This document shows, in pieces, positions 43,466 to 52,466 of a stretch of 64,000 nt of DNA. The position numbers were made by a program, and so were the translations under genes. Each line of letters begins with the position of its first letter. Positions within the stretch are counted from its first letter, which is position 1. The notes under the pieces are model-generated. The model searched no databases, was not told where the DNA came from, and saw only the letters and a list, made by a program, of their open reading frames with translations. Origin of the DNA: Dyadobacter endophyticus (GTDB lineage Bacteria > Bacteroidota > Bacteroidia > Cytophagales > Spirosomataceae); assembly GCF_014641595.1 (NCBI RefSeq), contig NZ_BMIA01000002.1, forward strand, positions 186,001 to 250,000, given 5' to 3'.

Positions 43466-44400
43466 TATCTCAGCGCTACTTCACCGTACATGCCTATTTT
43501 CAGATATCCGTCATTCTTCACCCTGATCTTCACGGCGTACACCAGGTTGGCGCGCTCGTCTTTTGTCTGGATGGTTTTGGGAGTAAATTCCGCCTTGTTG
43601 CTGATCCACTCGATAATGCCCGGCAGCTGGCGGTATTGGCTGTCGGCACTGTCTACCAGCACTTTAACTTGCTGATTCAGCTTGATGCCCGTCAGTTGAT
43701 CACCAGTAACATAAGCACGGAGGATGATTGTCGACAAGTCGGCGATTTTATACAATGGCTTGCCCGCGGCTGTCACTTCGTTGGCCTCGGCATATTTGGT
43801 AAGCACAGTGCCATTCACTTCGTTAACAATCCTCGACTTCGAGATCTGGTCATTAATCTGCTCGATCTGAACAACTAATGGCTGTACATCTGCCCGTAAG
43901 CCGGAAGTTTGCGTCTTCAAAACCGAGGTCTGCGCGGCGTCTTGTTTACGTATTACATCCAGTTGCTTTTGCAGCTCCTCGACCTGCGCATTAATATCGT
44001 CGAGTTGTTTCGGCGTCGCGGCATCGGCTTTCAGCAGATTTTGGACCCGTTTCTGCTCGTGGAGCAGGTTGTCGAGGCGTACTTGCGAAACCGCGATCTG
44101 CTGTTTGTAAACATTTGTCTGCGCTACAATGTCAGGTACGCGGCTTCCCGTGGCCCTAATCTGTGCTTCAAGTTGCTTTCGGCGCAGCGAAAGTTGCAAA
44201 CTATCGATGTAACCTACCGTCTGCCCGGCTTTTAACAGCTGGCCTTCTTGCAGGTCCAGCGCCATAATGCGACCCGTCGCCTCGGCGGACACGATCGTTT
44301 CTACGGCCTCGAAAGTGCCGGAAGCGTCATAAGGGTTCTTTTTTCCATCGCATGCCGCTACCGCCACGGCCAATAGGATCAGATAAGAATATGTTTTCAT
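43465..44400 (-). CDS. HlyD-family periplasmic adaptor lipoprotein (YbhG-like)
   Basis: A 311-residue membrane-fusion protein. The signal peptide MKTYSYLILLAVAVAAC ends in lipobox VAAC, so it is lipid-anchored. The first lipoyl half (GTFEAVETIVSAEATGRIMA, then EGQLLKAGQTVGYID) is followed by a long coiled-coil hairpin (about 70-190) and a second lipoyl half and beta-barrel (VNEVNGTVLTKYAEANEVTA, LYKIADLSTIILRAYVTGDQ). It should link the ABC permeases to TolC. It follows the tolC gene by 18 bases. Confidence 0.92.
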   Translation of the reverse strand: MKTYSYLILLAVAVAACDGKKNPYDASGTFEAVETIVSAEATGRIMALDLQEGQLLKAGQTVGYIDSLQLSLRRKQLEAQIRATGSRVPDIVAQTNVYKQQIAVSQVRLDNLLHEQKRVQNLLKADAATPKQLDDINAQVEELQKQLDVIRKQDAAQTSVLKTQTSGLRADVQPLVVQIEQINDQISKSRIVNEVNGTVLTKYAEANEVTAAGKPLYKIADLSTIILRAYVTGDQLTGIKLNQQVKVLVDSADSQYRQLPGIIEWISNKAEFTPKTIQTKDERANLVYAVKIRVKNDGYLKIGMYGEVALR

Positions 44401-44418
44401 GTGTTTGTATTTAAATGC

Positions 44419-45705
44419 TTATTCGATGTCGCTTGCCAGGGTGTTGTCGAGGTTATATTCCGACATCAGCAGCTGTATGCCATGCAGGATCTTGTTCTGC
44501 CGCGCCTGATCTTCTGCATTCACCTCACGCAGGAAATCGTTGGTATTGATCACGCCGTTTTCGAGCTGTGCCGCCGAGCTGGTCTTAATGCTTTCCCGGA
44601 GCATAATTATCTCGTCATCGGTCCTCAGCAATTGCCGGAAACGATCGAGTTCTGCATTTTGCTGCCTGGCTACGAGGTTGGTGTTGAAAAGAAATGTCTC
44701 TTTTTGGAGCTGAATGGCTTCCCGGTTGTTCCGTATCAGTTCACGGTCTTTCTTCACAGTATACAACCCTGAAAGTGACCAGTTAAGCCGCACACCGGTA
44801 ATGTAATACGGGTCAAAGCCGTTGCTGAGAATGTTCAGTGCCGGCCTGCCGTAACCTCCCTGGAAGAAAAAGTTGAGTTTCGGGCGATTGCGAACGTCGA
44901 TCAGCTGCGATTGAATATCCAGACTGCGGTTCTGGGCATCGTAAAGTTTCAGCTCCGGGCGGTTAATGTCCCTCCCAGTCGCCAATTCCACCGGCTTTTC
45001 CAGCATAGCCGAATCCCCCATCGGCTGCCCCGTCAGCAAACCCAGCATTTCCAGGTAAGCTTTCCGGCTGGCATTCAGGTCGATGGTACGCTGGTCGGCT
45101 TTCAACAGTTCCGCTTTCAGGGTATTAGCATTGCTTTTGAATGCAGTGCCATTGGCTACGAGCGCCTGTACCTTTTGGATCCCCAGGCTAATATCTTTTT
45201 TCAGCAACTCGCTCTGTATCAACTGTTCTTCCAGCATTAAAACTCCAAAAAACAGTTGGTTGACCCGCTCATTCAGCTTATAAAGTTCCACTTCCAGCTT
45301 CTGTACCTCCACCTGCGCATTCGCTTCGTGCGAGCGTACCTGTGTGCGGATGCTGCCACCGTCGTAGATAGTCTGGTTCACCTCACCATAAACCTTGTAC
45401 TGATCCTTATTGATAGTCGGAAATTCCACGCCGGGGATCGACACAGGCAGTTTAAACTCCGTCACCGCCGACTGGTACGTAGCCTGTCCCTGCACTGTGA
45501 GTTGCGGCAGATATCCCTTTGCCGCATTGGCCACCGAATAATCGCGTGTCTTTTCAATCAGTCCTTGCTGCCGGATCATAGGATAGTTTTTCCGCGCGAG
45601 CCGATAAGCCTCCCCGATCGTCAGCGGTTTGGTCTGCGCCAGCAGTTGCGCCGTCGGGAACGCCAAACAGCTGATTATCATTATTATTTTCAATCCATTA
45701 ATCAT
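44419..45705 (-). CDS. TolC-family outer-membrane efflux protein
   Basis: A 428-residue protein. Signal peptide MINGLKIIMIISCLAFPTAQ, then two repeated TolC-type halves. Each has long helices (LTIGEAYRLARKNYPMIRQQ, and later NLVARQQNAELDRFRQLLRT) and beta strands for the barrel. It forms the exit duct for the ABC-2 system encoded downstream. It is the first gene of the efflux operon after the regulator gene. A 16-base palindrome core at 45724-45739 lies 19 bases upstream of its start, a position suited to repression. Confidence 0.92.
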   Translation of the reverse strand: MINGLKIIMIISCLAFPTAQLLAQTKPLTIGEAYRLARKNYPMIRQQGLIEKTRDYSVANAAKGYLPQLTVQGQATYQSAVTEFKLPVSIPGVEFPTINKDQYKVYGEVNQTIYDGGSIRTQVRSHEANAQVEVQKLEVELYKLNERVNQLFFGVLMLEEQLIQSELLKKDISLGIQKVQALVANGTAFKSNANTLKAELLKADQRTIDLNASRKAYLEMLGLLTGQPMGDSAMLEKPVELATGRDINRPELKLYDAQNRSLDIQSQLIDVRNRPKLNFFFQGGYGRPALNILSNGFDPYYITGVRLNWSLSGLYTVKKDRELIRNNREAIQLQKETFLFNTNLVARQQNAELDRFRQLLRTDDEIIMLRESIKTSSAAQLENGVINTNDFLREVNAEDQARQNKILHGIQLLMSEYNLDNTLASDIE

Positions 45706-45723
45706 TTTATTTATTCGTTTTAT

Positions 45724-45739
45724 TTAATCATTTGATTAA
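45724..45739. promoter_or_regulatory. TetR-type operator before the efflux operon
   Basis: TTAATCA-TT-TGATTAA is a perfect 7-bp inverted repeat with a 2-base centre. Its half-sites are identical to the core of the 42-bp palindrome upstream of the tetR gene. It sits between the tetR stop and the tolC start. Confidence 0.65.
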
Positions 45740-45763
45740 TTTATGAGTAAAAAAATAGGGCTG

Positions 45764-46375
45764 TTAACCATGATCCAGCATTAGCTTCATCCAGACCGGG
45801 ATGAGTTTCTTGCGCTGCTCCATCAGTTGCCGGTATTGTTCCTCATTCCCCAGAATCGGTTGCAGAACCGGTTTAGCGACAAATGGAAACAGGTTCATTC
45901 CCAGCAAATTCATCAAAAAATGAAACGGATTAATATCGCTCCTGCGCTCCGCGATTTGTTTCACAAAAACGGATTCTTTCAAAAGCTTCGGCGCTTGCAG
46001 GCGGTTGGAAAGCTGATCAGGGTTGTTGCGGATCTCGCTGAGCACGAAAATCGGCAAGTCCGGATGTTCGAGAAGCATATCGATGTAGTTCTCCGTGATC
46101 TTTTCCAGCTTTCCCTCCAATGTAGTCGACGCATCATTCAGGATCGGCGCCAGCACGCCGAACAGCTTGTCGATCCGATCCGCCATGACGATCTGGAAAA
46201 GTTTTTCCTTGCTGCGGAAATAATAGTTCAGCAACGCCAGGTTAATGCCCGCTTCCTCCGCAATGTCCCTCGTACGTGCGTTGCCGTACCCCTTTTTAGT
46301 AAATACAATGCTCGCCGCCTCTTTGATCTTTTCCTCCGTGCTCAGATCCAACTCCGCTTTTTTCACTTTCGCCAT
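45764..46375 (-). CDS. TetR/AcrR-family repressor of the efflux operon
   Basis: A 203-residue regulator. I use the ATG at 46375 (MAKVKKAELDLSTEEKIKEA); the frame extends to 46429 but would run into the operator palindrome. The N-terminal helix-turn-helix is NARTRDIAEEAGINLALLNY followed by YFRSKEKLF. The C-terminal ligand domain is helical with no family name I can give. Two matching palindromes, one 46 bases upstream of its own start and one before tolC, point to autoregulation and repression of the adjacent ABC-2 efflux operon. The inducing compound is unknown. Confidence 0.92.
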   Translation of the reverse strand: MAKVKKAELDLSTEEKIKEAASIVFTKKGYGNARTRDIAEEAGINLALLNYYFRSKEKLFQIVMADRIDKLFGVLAPILNDASTTLEGKLEKITENYIDMLLEHPDLPIFVLSEIRNNPDQLSNRLQAPKLLKESVFVKQIAERRSDINPFHFLMNLLGMNLFPFVAKPVLQPILGNEEQYRQLMEQRKKLIPVWMKLMLDHG

Positions 46376-46421
46376 TAGCCAATTTACTTTTGATGCGTCA
46401 AAGATAAAGGCGATTTTCGGT

Positions 46422-46463
46422 TTAACCAAAATATTTAATCAAATGATTAAATATTTTGGTTAA
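46422..46463. promoter_or_regulatory. 42-bp perfect palindrome upstream of tetR
   Basis: Two exactly complementary 20-base arms (46422-46441 and 46444-46463) flank a 2-base AA centre. The core TTAATCA-AA-TGATTAA (46435-46450) repeats the operator before tolC. Arms of this length, containing AACCAAAATATT, are unusually long for a TetR site and could hold two dimers side by side. Confidence 0.8.
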
Positions 46464-46597
46464 CACATTCAAAAAACTTACTCTATTTACAATTTCCAAT
46501 CAACCGTTTTTTTTGCCGGTCCATTTTTTTCTTAACTTTTACAAAAAAACGATTACCCCGTGACAGCGATGTGATTTTGTAAATTTACCAGGCACCA

Positions 46598-46954
46598 GTG
46601 ACCTCCCTATTCCTCCGAAAATGGCTTCCAGGGCTGCTTTTTTTGTCGGCTCAGGTTATTAACACGCTGTACGAACTTACGCAAGACACCCGGACACTCT
46701 CCTGGGCGCCGCATACCACGCAGGTATTTTACCGGATCGAAGCCTTTGACAATGGGCTGACTTGGGAAAGAAAGGCCGTCGAAGCACGTTACGGGATAGC
46801 CCAAGCCCACTGGGAGGCCCATGCGCCGGGCAATTTACTGCGACTGGTTGCATCGGTCGAAGCAAAAACGCCTGGCGGTCCCGATAGCGTCAGAATCTCC
46901 TATCGGCGCAATGCGGCGCCGGAACGAACTTATTTGTGGAAAGCCAGCCGTTAA
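46598..46954 (+). CDS. Small membrane-anchored protein upstream of HTTM-like gene, unknown
   Basis: A 118-residue protein with a GTG start. One N-terminal hydrophobic segment (WLPGLLFLSAQVINTLYEL) could be a signal anchor, followed by a soluble beta-rich part (TQVFYRIEAFDNGLTWERKA, RLVASVEAKTPGGPDSVRIS) ending TYLWKASR. I recognise no family. It ends 5 bases before the HTTM-like membrane protein, so the two are probably co-transcribed and may work together. No in-frame ATG offers a better start. Confidence 0.6.
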   Translation: MTSLFLRKWLPGLLFLSAQVINTLYELTQDTRTLSWAPHTTQVFYRIEAFDNGLTWERKAVEARYGIAQAHWEAHAPGNLLRLVASVEAKTPGGPDSVRISYRRNAAPERTYLWKASR

Positions 46955-46959
46955 CGCCT

Positions 46960-48030
46960 ATGCGTCACCTCAATCCTTTCTATGTTACCGGAAAGGCCAT
47001 CGTTCCCGAACTCGTGCTGGCGGTGAGGCTATTGGCCGTGTACCTGCTATTAACCCGGGAATCCCCTTTCTACGGTATCCAGGGTGGCGGCAGGTTCTAC
47101 CCTGTCTTTGACCTGGTCGACCAGCTGGGCACCGACGAGCAGTTCAATATGACCGTCAGGTTGTTGTTCCTGACCGGCATCGGCATGCTCCTATTTTCCC
47201 GCTTTGTACGGCTTGGCGCACTGTTTGCGGGCCTGGCGTTTATTGCCGGGCCGATTTCCTGTCAAATATGCATTTCCGTAGCCCACCTTTTTACCGGCTG
47301 TATTTTCCTTTGCACTGCACTCAGCAACCACGTCACCGGGACCGACATTATCCGGTTCCAACTCGTTGTGCTCTACATCGGTGCCGATCTGAACAAGATA
47401 TCCGACACCGATTGGTGGACCGGCGCCAGCATCGAAACGCTACTTGTGACCAAGCACCATATAGCACACTACATGCGCGCAGCCAGCCTTTTTAGCCCCG
47501 GTTTTTTATCCCAAATGACGGGTATAGGGGTAATTGTACTGCAAATGGGCATCCCGGTCCTTCTGCTCAAACGCAGGACAATCGTTTATGCAATGCTGCT
47601 GGCTGTGGCCTTGCATTTGCCTATGGTGGTGTTAATGCGCATGACCTTCGGGCCTTTTCTTTTCGCGCTTGTTGCAGCCTATGGTTCACTGCTTGGGTGG
47701 CCGAAGCATTTGGTTTGCGACAGTCGGTTGCACAGCAGCCTGCTCGTCAAATGGCTGCGACGGCTGGATTTTAATGGACAGGTGAGTCTCTGTGCAGGTA
47801 GCGAAAGGGGCTCACCCATGCGCTGGCTAAGAACCGTACTCCACTTTTTGCCTCATCCCGCCATCCTGCTATTACTGACCATCCTAACCGCCGCCATGGT
47901 CAATTACGGCAAATTACGGCCTCTGACAATGCTGACGATCGCGACATTCACGCTCCACGTCTGGCCACAGCGAAAGGACACCGGAAGGGTACCCCGCCTG
48001 GGAGCTGATGGACAGGCTTCTCATTTTTAG
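46960..48030 (+). CDS. HTTM-like polytopic membrane protein
   Basis: A 356-residue integral membrane protein with about eight hydrophobic segments (for example LVLAVRLLAVYLLLTRES and FVRLGALFAGLAFIAGPISC). The stretch FQLVVLYIGADLNKISDTDW followed by WTGASIETLL resembles the HTTM (vitamin K-dependent gamma-carboxylase-like) signature, in which a Lys sits before a DWW-type motif. The start at 46960 (MRHLNPFYVTGKAIVPELVL) follows the small upstream gene; a TTG/GTG extension to 46936 is possible. The function of bacterial HTTM proteins is mostly unknown. Confidence 0.6.
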   Translation: MRHLNPFYVTGKAIVPELVLAVRLLAVYLLLTRESPFYGIQGGGRFYPVFDLVDQLGTDEQFNMTVRLLFLTGIGMLLFSRFVRLGALFAGLAFIAGPISCQICISVAHLFTGCIFLCTALSNHVTGTDIIRFQLVVLYIGADLNKISDTDWWTGASIETLLVTKHHIAHYMRAASLFSPGFLSQMTGIGVIVLQMGIPVLLLKRRTIVYAMLLAVALHLPMVVLMRMTFGPFLFALVAAYGSLLGWPKHLVCDSRLHSSLLVKWLRRLDFNGQVSLCAGSERGSPMRWLRTVLHFLPHPAILLLLTILTAAMVNYGKLRPLTMLTIATFTLHVWPQRKDTGRVPRLGADGQASHF

Positions 48031-48075
48031 TTTGAAGTTCTGTTTGAAAACATCTTGAAATATTAATTACCCTCG

Positions 48076-48083
48076 TAATTTTG
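48076..48083 (+). promoter_or_regulatory. Bacteroidota promoter before lepA
   Basis: TAATTTTG matches the -7 consensus, with TTG at 48055-48057 about 18 bases upstream as -33. It lies 54 bases before the lepA start. Confidence 0.5.
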
Positions 48084-48137
48084 TGGTTGCTTTGACCTGA
48101 ACTATATATTCAAAGCATTTGAATAGGAACTACCTTC

Positions 48138-49925
48138 ATGAAGAAAATCCGTAATTTTTGCATTATTGCCCATATTGACCACGGGAAAAGTACCCTGGCG
48201 GACCGTCTGCTGGAATTTACAAAAACTGTATCGCAGCGCGAAATGCAAGCGCAATTGCTCGATAATATGGATCTGGAACGTGAACGCGGCATTACCATCA
48301 AGAGCCACGCGATCCAGATGAACTACATTTATAAAGGAGAAGAATATATACTGAACCTGATCGACACCCCGGGGCACGTGGACTTTTCCTACGAGGTATC
48401 CCGCTCGATCGCCGCCTGCGAGGGCGCGTTGCTGCTCGTGGACGCCTCACAAGGTACCGAAGCACAAACGATCTCCAACCTTTACCTGGCGATCAATCAC
48501 GATCTGGTAATTATCCCCGTTTTAAACAAAATCGACCTTCCCGGGGCTATGCCCGAGGAGATTAAGGATGAAATGGTGGATCTGCTGGGCTGCGAGCGGG
48601 CAGATATTATCCCTGCCAGCGGTAAGGAAGGTATCGGTATCGAAGATATCCTGAATGCAATCGTGGAGCGTATCCCTGCCCCTGTCGGCAACCCGGAAGG
48701 ACCGCTGCAAGCGCTGATCTTCGACTCGGTTTTCAACTCCTACCGGGGTATCGAAGTTATCTTCCGAGTAAAAAACGGCAGTATCAGGAAAGGCGACAGG
48801 GTTAAGTTCATGGCGACCGGCAAGGAATACATCGCCGACGAAATCGGTACGCTCGGTTTGCAGCAAATACCCAAACAAGTGGTGGAATGCGGCGACGTAG
48901 GTTACCTGATTTCCGGTATCAAGGTTGCCAAAGAAGTGAAGGTGGGTGATACTTTTACGCATATCGACCGTCCTGCGAGCGAAGCGATCGTGGGTTTCTC
49001 CGAGGTTAAACCCATGGTTTTTGCAGGCATTTACCCTGTGGACACGAGCGAGTTCGAAGAGCTTCGCGAGGCTATGGAAAAGCTGCAACTGAACGACGCG
49101 GCACTGGTTTGGGAACCCGAAACGTCGGCGGCACTTGGTTTCGGTTTCCGTTGCGGATTCCTTGGAATGCTGCATATGGAGATTGTCCAGGAACGCCTGG
49201 AGCGCGAATTCGATATGACCGTGATTACGACGGTGCCATCAGTACAGTTCCGTGTTTTGACTACCAAAGACAAGCTGCTCAATATCAGTGCTCCTTCGGA
49301 AATGCCGGAGCCTAACCATATCAAATACATCGAGGAACCTTATATCAACGCGCAGATCATCACCAAATCGGACTACATCGGCCCGATCCTGAACCTGTGT
49401 ATGGACAAGCGTGGTATCCTTAAAAACCAAATATACCTTACTTCCGAGCGCGTGGAGCTGCAATTCGTGATCCCGCTCGCCGAAGTAGTATTTGACTTTT
49501 TTGACAAACTCAAAACTATATCAAGAGGTTACGCTTCGCTCGACTACGAACTGGCAGGTTACCAGGAGTCGGATATGGTGAAGCTCGACGTCATGCTGAA
49601 TGGGGAAGCGGTGGATGCGTTGTCGGCCATCGTGCACCGTTCGAAGTCCTATGAATGGGGCAAAAAACTTTGCGAAAAGCTCCGCGAACTGATTCCGCGG
49701 CAAATGTTCGAGATCGCTATCCAGGCCGCCATCGGTCAGAAAATCATTGCCCGCGAGACCGTAAAAGCCATGCGAAAAGACGTTTTGGCCAAATGTTACG
49801 GGGGGGATATTTCCCGTAAGCGCAAGCTCCTCGAAAAACAGAAGAAAGGTAAGAAACGGATGCGCCAGGTGGGTAATGTAGAAATCCCCCAGGAAGCATT
49901 TATGGCTGTTTTGAAGATCAACTAA
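48138..49925 (+). CDS. lepA: Elongation factor 4 (LepA)
   Basis: A 595-residue translational GTPase that acts on stalled or mis-translocated ribosomes. G motifs are [31 protein letters not shown] and [12 protein letters not shown]. Effector and domain II-V sequences follow, and the LepA-specific C-terminal end is [20 protein letters not shown] followed by [13 protein letters not shown]. Length is normal for the family. The next gene starts 10 bases after its stop, so a membrane protein of the following cluster may be co-transcribed. Confidence 0.98.
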   Translation: MKKIRNFCIIAHIDHGKSTLADRLLEFTKTVSQREMQAQLLDNMDLERERGITIKSHAIQMNYIYKGEEYILNLIDTPGHVDFSYEVSRSIAACEGALLLVDASQGTEAQTISNLYLAINHDLVIIPVLNKIDLPGAMPEEIKDEMVDLLGCERADIIPASGKEGIGIEDILNAIVERIPAPVGNPEGPLQALIFDSVFNSYRGIEVIFRVKNGSIRKGDRVKFMATGKEYIADEIGTLGLQQIPKQVVECGDVGYLISGIKVAKEVKVGDTFTHIDRPASEAIVGFSEVKPMVFAGIYPVDTSEFEELREAMEKLQLNDAALVWEPETSAALGFGFRCGFLGMLHMEIVQERLEREFDMTVITTVPSVQFRVLTTKDKLLNISAPSEMPEPNHIKYIEEPYINAQIITKSDYIGPILNLCMDKRGILKNQIYLTSERVELQFVIPLAEVVFDFFDKLKTISRGYASLDYELAGYQESDMVKLDVMLNGEAVDALSAIVHRSKSYEWGKKLCEKLRELIPRQMFEIAIQAAIGQKIIARETVKAMRKDVLAKCYGGDISRKRKLLEKQKKGKKRMRQVGNVEIPQEAFMAVLKIN

Positions 49926-49935
49926 TCATAATTTC

Positions 49936-51624
49936 ATGGGCGCGAAATACCGGCAATATTGCCTTCCAGGGATGTTGTCGGTATTTTTTCTTTATCATGC
50001 GCCTGTCATTTTTCTGGGCCAGCGCGCATTTTTCAACGCGTTCGATTCGCTGGACTCCTTTGTTGTTTGGTACCGGGTCGTTACACGTCAGGGCTATGCC
50101 TGGGCTCCCCCTTACGCCATAGTAGAACCCTTCCTGGGCGGAGTTCCAAAGTTTACGCTGGTAACTTCCTATAACATTTATTATTGGTTAAACCTCGTTC
50201 TGCCGACCTTCGAGGCTTACCAGTTCTACATCATATTTATCAGTGCTTTTGCGCTGATCGGTATGTGGCTGCTTTGCAGGCACCACCTTGCGCTAAATGA
50301 GTGGGCATCAGCCTTTCTGGCACTTTCATTTGCATTCACGCCTTTTTTACCCACCTGGGGCCTTAGCATTGCCGGGCAACCGTTATTGCTCTTTGCCCTT
50401 CTCAATATCCGTAACGGCAAACCTGCCAAATGGAACTGGCTGATCGTTGGCGCATTTCCGTTTGCGTCCAATTTCCAGTCGGCAGGTGTTTTCATTCTTT
50501 TCGCGTTGGGCGCTCTGATAGCGCATGATATGGTATTGAAGTTACCATATCGCCGCCTGTTGCTTGCTTTCTGCGTTTTGTTAGCGGTTTATATCGTAAC
50601 GAAAATAGATCTGGTCCAAAATCTCCTGGGAGGCGAGGGCTTTGAATCGCACCGAATGGAAATGCGTCGGTTCCCGGCTTCCCGTTTGAAAGTATTTGCA
50701 AGATATTTTTTGCTGGGCAACGTCGATGTTGCATTGTCGCTGCACACATTGGTGCTGCTGCCGCTCGTCTGCACAGCCTTCACAATCTTTGCTATACGCG
50801 AAAAGCGTCTTCCCAAAGGCCTGACCGGCACCTTGGCCGCCATCACACTAATTTGCCTGTACATAGCCGCATTACAATGCGAATTTATTGTAAACCTGCG
50901 CAATCAATCAGACCTGCTGCGGATGTTTAGTATGGACAGGTTTCATATTTTCCTGCAATTGCTGTGGCATATCGCGGCAGCACAGGCAATCCTTCTGATT
51001 TCAACCCGCTATCGTAATCGCGTTATTGCCGTCGTCGCCTTTGCGCAGCTTATCGTCTGCTTTGCCTACCAGCCTACTTACTACGAGCGGCTCATAAAGC
51101 CATTCGTGAAGATTGTGCCCTACCATTATATCTTTACATACGAAGATTACTATGCCGAACGCATGTTCGGCGAAATTAAATCGTACATTAAAAAACCGGT
51201 GCAATCTTACCGCGTGGCGAGCATTGGCATGCCTCCCGCAATTGCTCAATACAACGGGATGTGGACCATCGATGGCTATTCCAGTAACTACCCTCTTTCC
51301 TATAAGAGGAAATTCAGGAAGATCATCGCAGCAGAACTTGAAAAAAGCGATGGTAATCGGGGGTTCTTTGACTTTTGGGGTAGTTTGTGCGCGATCTTGT
51401 ACGACCAGGGACTTTCCTACTATGAACCGTATATTACCCGCGGCACGGCGCCACTTACCCGCAATATCGTCCTTTCGCACCAGGCTTTGAAAGACATGCA
51501 TTGCGACTACATTTTATCAACCGAAAACATTCTCAACCCCGAAAAATCGGGTTTGAAAAAGCTGGCGATATTCAGCTCCACGATTTGGCGCGTCAATTTA
51601 TACGAAGTTACTAGCAATCAATGA
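49936..51624 (+). CDS. Polytopic membrane protein, possibly DUF6044-like
   Basis: A 562-residue protein with about ten membrane segments in the first 390 residues, then a soluble extracytoplasmic domain (about 400-562). Notable conserved-looking stretches are FFNAFDSLDSFVVWYRVVTR in the first loop, GGVPKFTLVTSYNIYYWLNL, and near the end WTIDGYSSNYPLSYKRKFRK. The early D-x-x-D-S loop and overall plan recall GT-C-type or DUF6044 proteins of surface polysaccharide loci, but I cannot confirm the family. It lies between lepA (10 bases) and the five-gene methyltransferase-to-GT2 cassette (110 bases), so it may be part of that surface pathway. Confidence 0.5.
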   Translation: MGAKYRQYCLPGMLSVFFLYHAPVIFLGQRAFFNAFDSLDSFVVWYRVVTRQGYAWAPPYAIVEPFLGGVPKFTLVTSYNIYYWLNLVLPTFEAYQFYIIFISAFALIGMWLLCRHHLALNEWASAFLALSFAFTPFLPTWGLSIAGQPLLLFALLNIRNGKPAKWNWLIVGAFPFASNFQSAGVFILFALGALIAHDMVLKLPYRRLLLAFCVLLAVYIVTKIDLVQNLLGGEGFESHRMEMRRFPASRLKVFARYFLLGNVDVALSLHTLVLLPLVCTAFTIFAIREKRLPKGLTGTLAAITLICLYIAALQCEFIVNLRNQSDLLRMFSMDRFHIFLQLLWHIAAAQAILLISTRYRNRVIAVVAFAQLIVCFAYQPTYYERLIKPFVKIVPYHYIFTYEDYYAERMFGEIKSYIKKPVQSYRVASIGMPPAIAQYNGMWTIDGYSSNYPLSYKRKFRKIIAAELEKSDGNRGFFDFWGSLCAILYDQGLSYYEPYITRGTAPLTRNIVLSHQALKDMHCDYILSTENILNPEKSGLKKLAIFSSTIWRVNLYEVTSNQ

Positions 51625-51734
51625 CGTGCGCCTAACCGTTATTTTTAACGGCCGGCAGAAAAAGTCGATGCCTGCCGGTTGCTCACTAGGGACATTTTTG
51701 CGTATATTCACCACCAAAAGGAACCCCATTGTTT

Positions 51735-52466
51735 ATGAGCATCGTCGTCTCCAATATCAAATTCCACAACAACCAGCAACTCGACTACTTCGGGCAGAAA
51801 ATCAAAAAAACGATGATCCCGGTTTCTTCGCCTTATGTGCGCAGGCATGTAAAAGAGGTGATCGACTTTGCGGGGATCAAAAAATCCGACCGGATCATCG
51901 ATGTGGCCTGTGGTATGGGGAAATACACCCTGAATTTCCTCGCGCAGGGTTACCGGGTGGAAGGGCTCGATCTCTCACCCTTTCTGTTGCAGCAGTTGTT
52001 GGTGTACAACGACAACAAGTTTCCCGTAAAGCTCCATGCCGCCGACATTCTGGATGCACCTGAGGAGCTCAACGACCAGTTCGATGTGGTGATGGGCTTC
52101 ATGGCTTTGCATCATTTCCACAGCTTACACGCTTGCTTCCAGGCCATGTACCGGATAGCGAAACCAGGCGGAAAACTGGTGTTTCTCGAACCAAACGCAT
52201 ACAACCCGCTCTATTACCTTCAAATTGCGCTGACGCCAGGGATGTCGTGGGAGGGAGATAAAGGAGTGGCGGACATGACCAAAAAGAAGCTGTTCGACGC
52301 GATGGATTACGCCGGTTGGAAGAATTTAAAAATTAAAAGATTTGGCTTTTACCCGCCTTTCCTGTCCAATACGGCATTAGGCCAGAAAAGTGAACCTGTC
52401 CTCGAAAAAATTCCGGGATTGAACACGTTTCTGCCTTTCCAGATCATCACAGCGGAAAAAAGATGA
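51735..52466 (+). CDS. Class I SAM-dependent methyltransferase
   Basis: A 243-residue soluble enzyme, started at the ATG at 51735. Motif I is IIDVACGMGKYTLNFLAQGY. Post-I GLDLSPFLLQQLL and motif II FDVVMGFMALHHF follow, then KPGGKLVFLEPNAYNPLYYL. The last 60 residues (GFYPPFLSNTALGQKSEPVL) resemble UbiE/COQ5-like and polysaccharide-locus methyltransferases. The substrate is unknown. It opens a five-gene cassette whose genes overlap by stop/start codons; the next ATG overlaps its stop (ATGA). Confidence 0.88.
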   Translation: MSIVVSNIKFHNNQQLDYFGQKIKKTMIPVSSPYVRRHVKEVIDFAGIKKSDRIIDVACGMGKYTLNFLAQGYRVEGLDLSPFLLQQLLVYNDNKFPVKLHAADILDAPEELNDQFDVVMGFMALHHFHSLHACFQAMYRIAKPGGKLVFLEPNAYNPLYYLQIALTPGMSWEGDKGVADMTKKKLFDAMDYAGWKNLKIKRFGFYPPFLSNTALGQKSEPVLEKIPGLNTFLPFQIITAEKR

